A stretch of DNA of 5,288 nucleotides, taken from positions 1 to 5,288 of the forward strand of contig DVJK01000242.1 of the NCBI GenBank assembly GCA_018716795.1, read 5' to 3'. Positions 4,960 to 5,288 of the stretch are shown here, piece by piece. The notes beneath the pieces were generated by a model. The model did no database searches. It was not told the origin of the DNA and was given only the letters and a program-made list of their open reading frames with translations. The stretch comes from Candidatus Scatomorpha merdipullorum (GTDB lineage Bacteria > Bacillota > Clostridia > Oscillospirales > Oscillospiraceae). The position numbers and the translations under genes were made by a program. How positions within the stretch are numbered: position 1 is the stretch's first letter; every line of letters begins with the position of its first letter.

Positions 4960-5288
4960 TTACCCAAACACTGCCTTTTGCAGCACGGCGTTCGCGACCG
5001 GGCCGGCGTTTGCGAGGCCGCCGCCCGCGTTTTCGACGAGGACGACGAAGGCGTAGGGGTGCTCCGGGTCGTTCAGGAAGCCGGTCATCCAGGCGTGCGA
5101 GCTGCCGTCGCCGACCTCGGCGGTGCCGGTTTTGGCGCTGACGTTGAGGTTGGGGAAGGTCCACTGCCCGCCGTAGGCGGTCTGGACGTTGTAGTTCATC
5201 ATCTCGGCGATGCGGCTGGCAGTGTCGGCCGAGATGATCTCGCTTTCACGGTCCAGGTTGCCGTGGCCGAGCAGAGTTGGCTCATATA
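4960..5288 (-). CDS. Class B penicillin-binding protein, C-terminal 108 aa (5' end outside window)
   Basis: The end of a peptidoglycan DD-transpeptidase, which crosslinks stem peptides on the outer face of the cytoplasmic membrane. The catalytic Ser (SxxK) and SxN motifs would lie beyond the right edge. The third active-site motif is present as SAKTGTAEVG, with Lys-Thr-Gly encoded at 5133-5125. The segments HAWMTGFLNDPEHPYAFVVLVENAGG and AGPVANAVLQKAV are typical of the last strands and helix of the FtsI/PbpA-type transpeptidase fold. ISADTASRIAEMM fits the helix upstream of KTG. The reading frame is open to the right edge and ends at TAA (4962-4960), at the normal place for the family. It is convergent with spoIIR and shares its terminator region. 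Whether it acts in division, elongation or sporulation cannot be told from this end alone. Confidence 0.92.
   Translation of the reverse strand, partial: YEPTLLGHGNLDRESEIISADTASRIAEMMNYNVQTAYGGQWTFPNLNVSAKTGTAEVGDGSSHAWMTGFLNDPEHPYAFVVLVENAGGGLANAGPVANAVLQKAVFG

Noticed and set aside
4545..5164. Several frames of 99-152 codons on both strands across 4545-5164
   Set aside because: They cross the hairpin cluster and the ends of spoIIR or the PBP gene, their products are Arg/Pro-rich, and none has a proper ribosome binding site.

Overview
The window looks like a stretch of chromosome from a GC-rich, endospore-forming member of the Clostridia (Bacillota). Three things point that way: a complete spoIIR gene, which is specific to endospore formers; strong GGAGG-type ribosome binding sites; and a MMPL / heptad-repeat protein / TetR gene group of a type familiar from Clostridia. 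Family or genus cannot be fixed from this sequence alone. Isoleucine is often encoded by ATA despite the high GC content. This holds in the complete genes as well as the partial one, so it looks like a genome trait rather than a sign of recent transfer.

Layout, left to right. (1) Positions 1-3276, minus strand: a two-gene operon. A 696-residue MMPL/RND-type membrane transporter (3276 to 1186) is followed, with a 17-base overlap, by a secreted or membrane-tethered protein. That second protein has an N-terminal extracytoplasmic domain and a Leu/Gly heptad-repeat coiled coil, and it runs off the left edge. (2) Positions 3277-3458: a compact divergent control region. Two good sigma-A-type promoters, each with a 17-base spacer, overlap on a shared palindromic -10 (AGTATACT). 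Both lie across a 34-bp interrupted palindrome that is probably the operator of the neighbouring regulator. (3) Positions 3459-4025, plus strand: a TetR-family regulator, closed by a strong intrinsic terminator at 4039-4068. (4) Positions 4100-4764, plus strand: a probable sigma-F promoter followed by spoIIR, the forespore signal that triggers pro-sigma-E processing in the mother cell. (5) Positions 4765-4959: a convergent intergenic region with five inverted repeats in 180 bp, one of them a convincing bidirectional terminator. (6) Positions 4960-5288, minus strand: the C-terminal 108 residues of a class B penicillin-binding protein, with the KTG motif, running off the right edge.

How the genes work together. 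The transporter, heptad-repeat protein and TetR regulator form one self-contained module. The regulator probably represses both itself and the transporter operon from the shared operator until it binds an unknown ligand. What the module exports cannot be read from the sequence. spoIIR and the PBP gene are independent of it and of each other. The least ordinary parts of the window are the fused divergent promoter/operator, the poorly characterised two-component membrane module it controls, and the hairpin cluster downstream of spoIIR.
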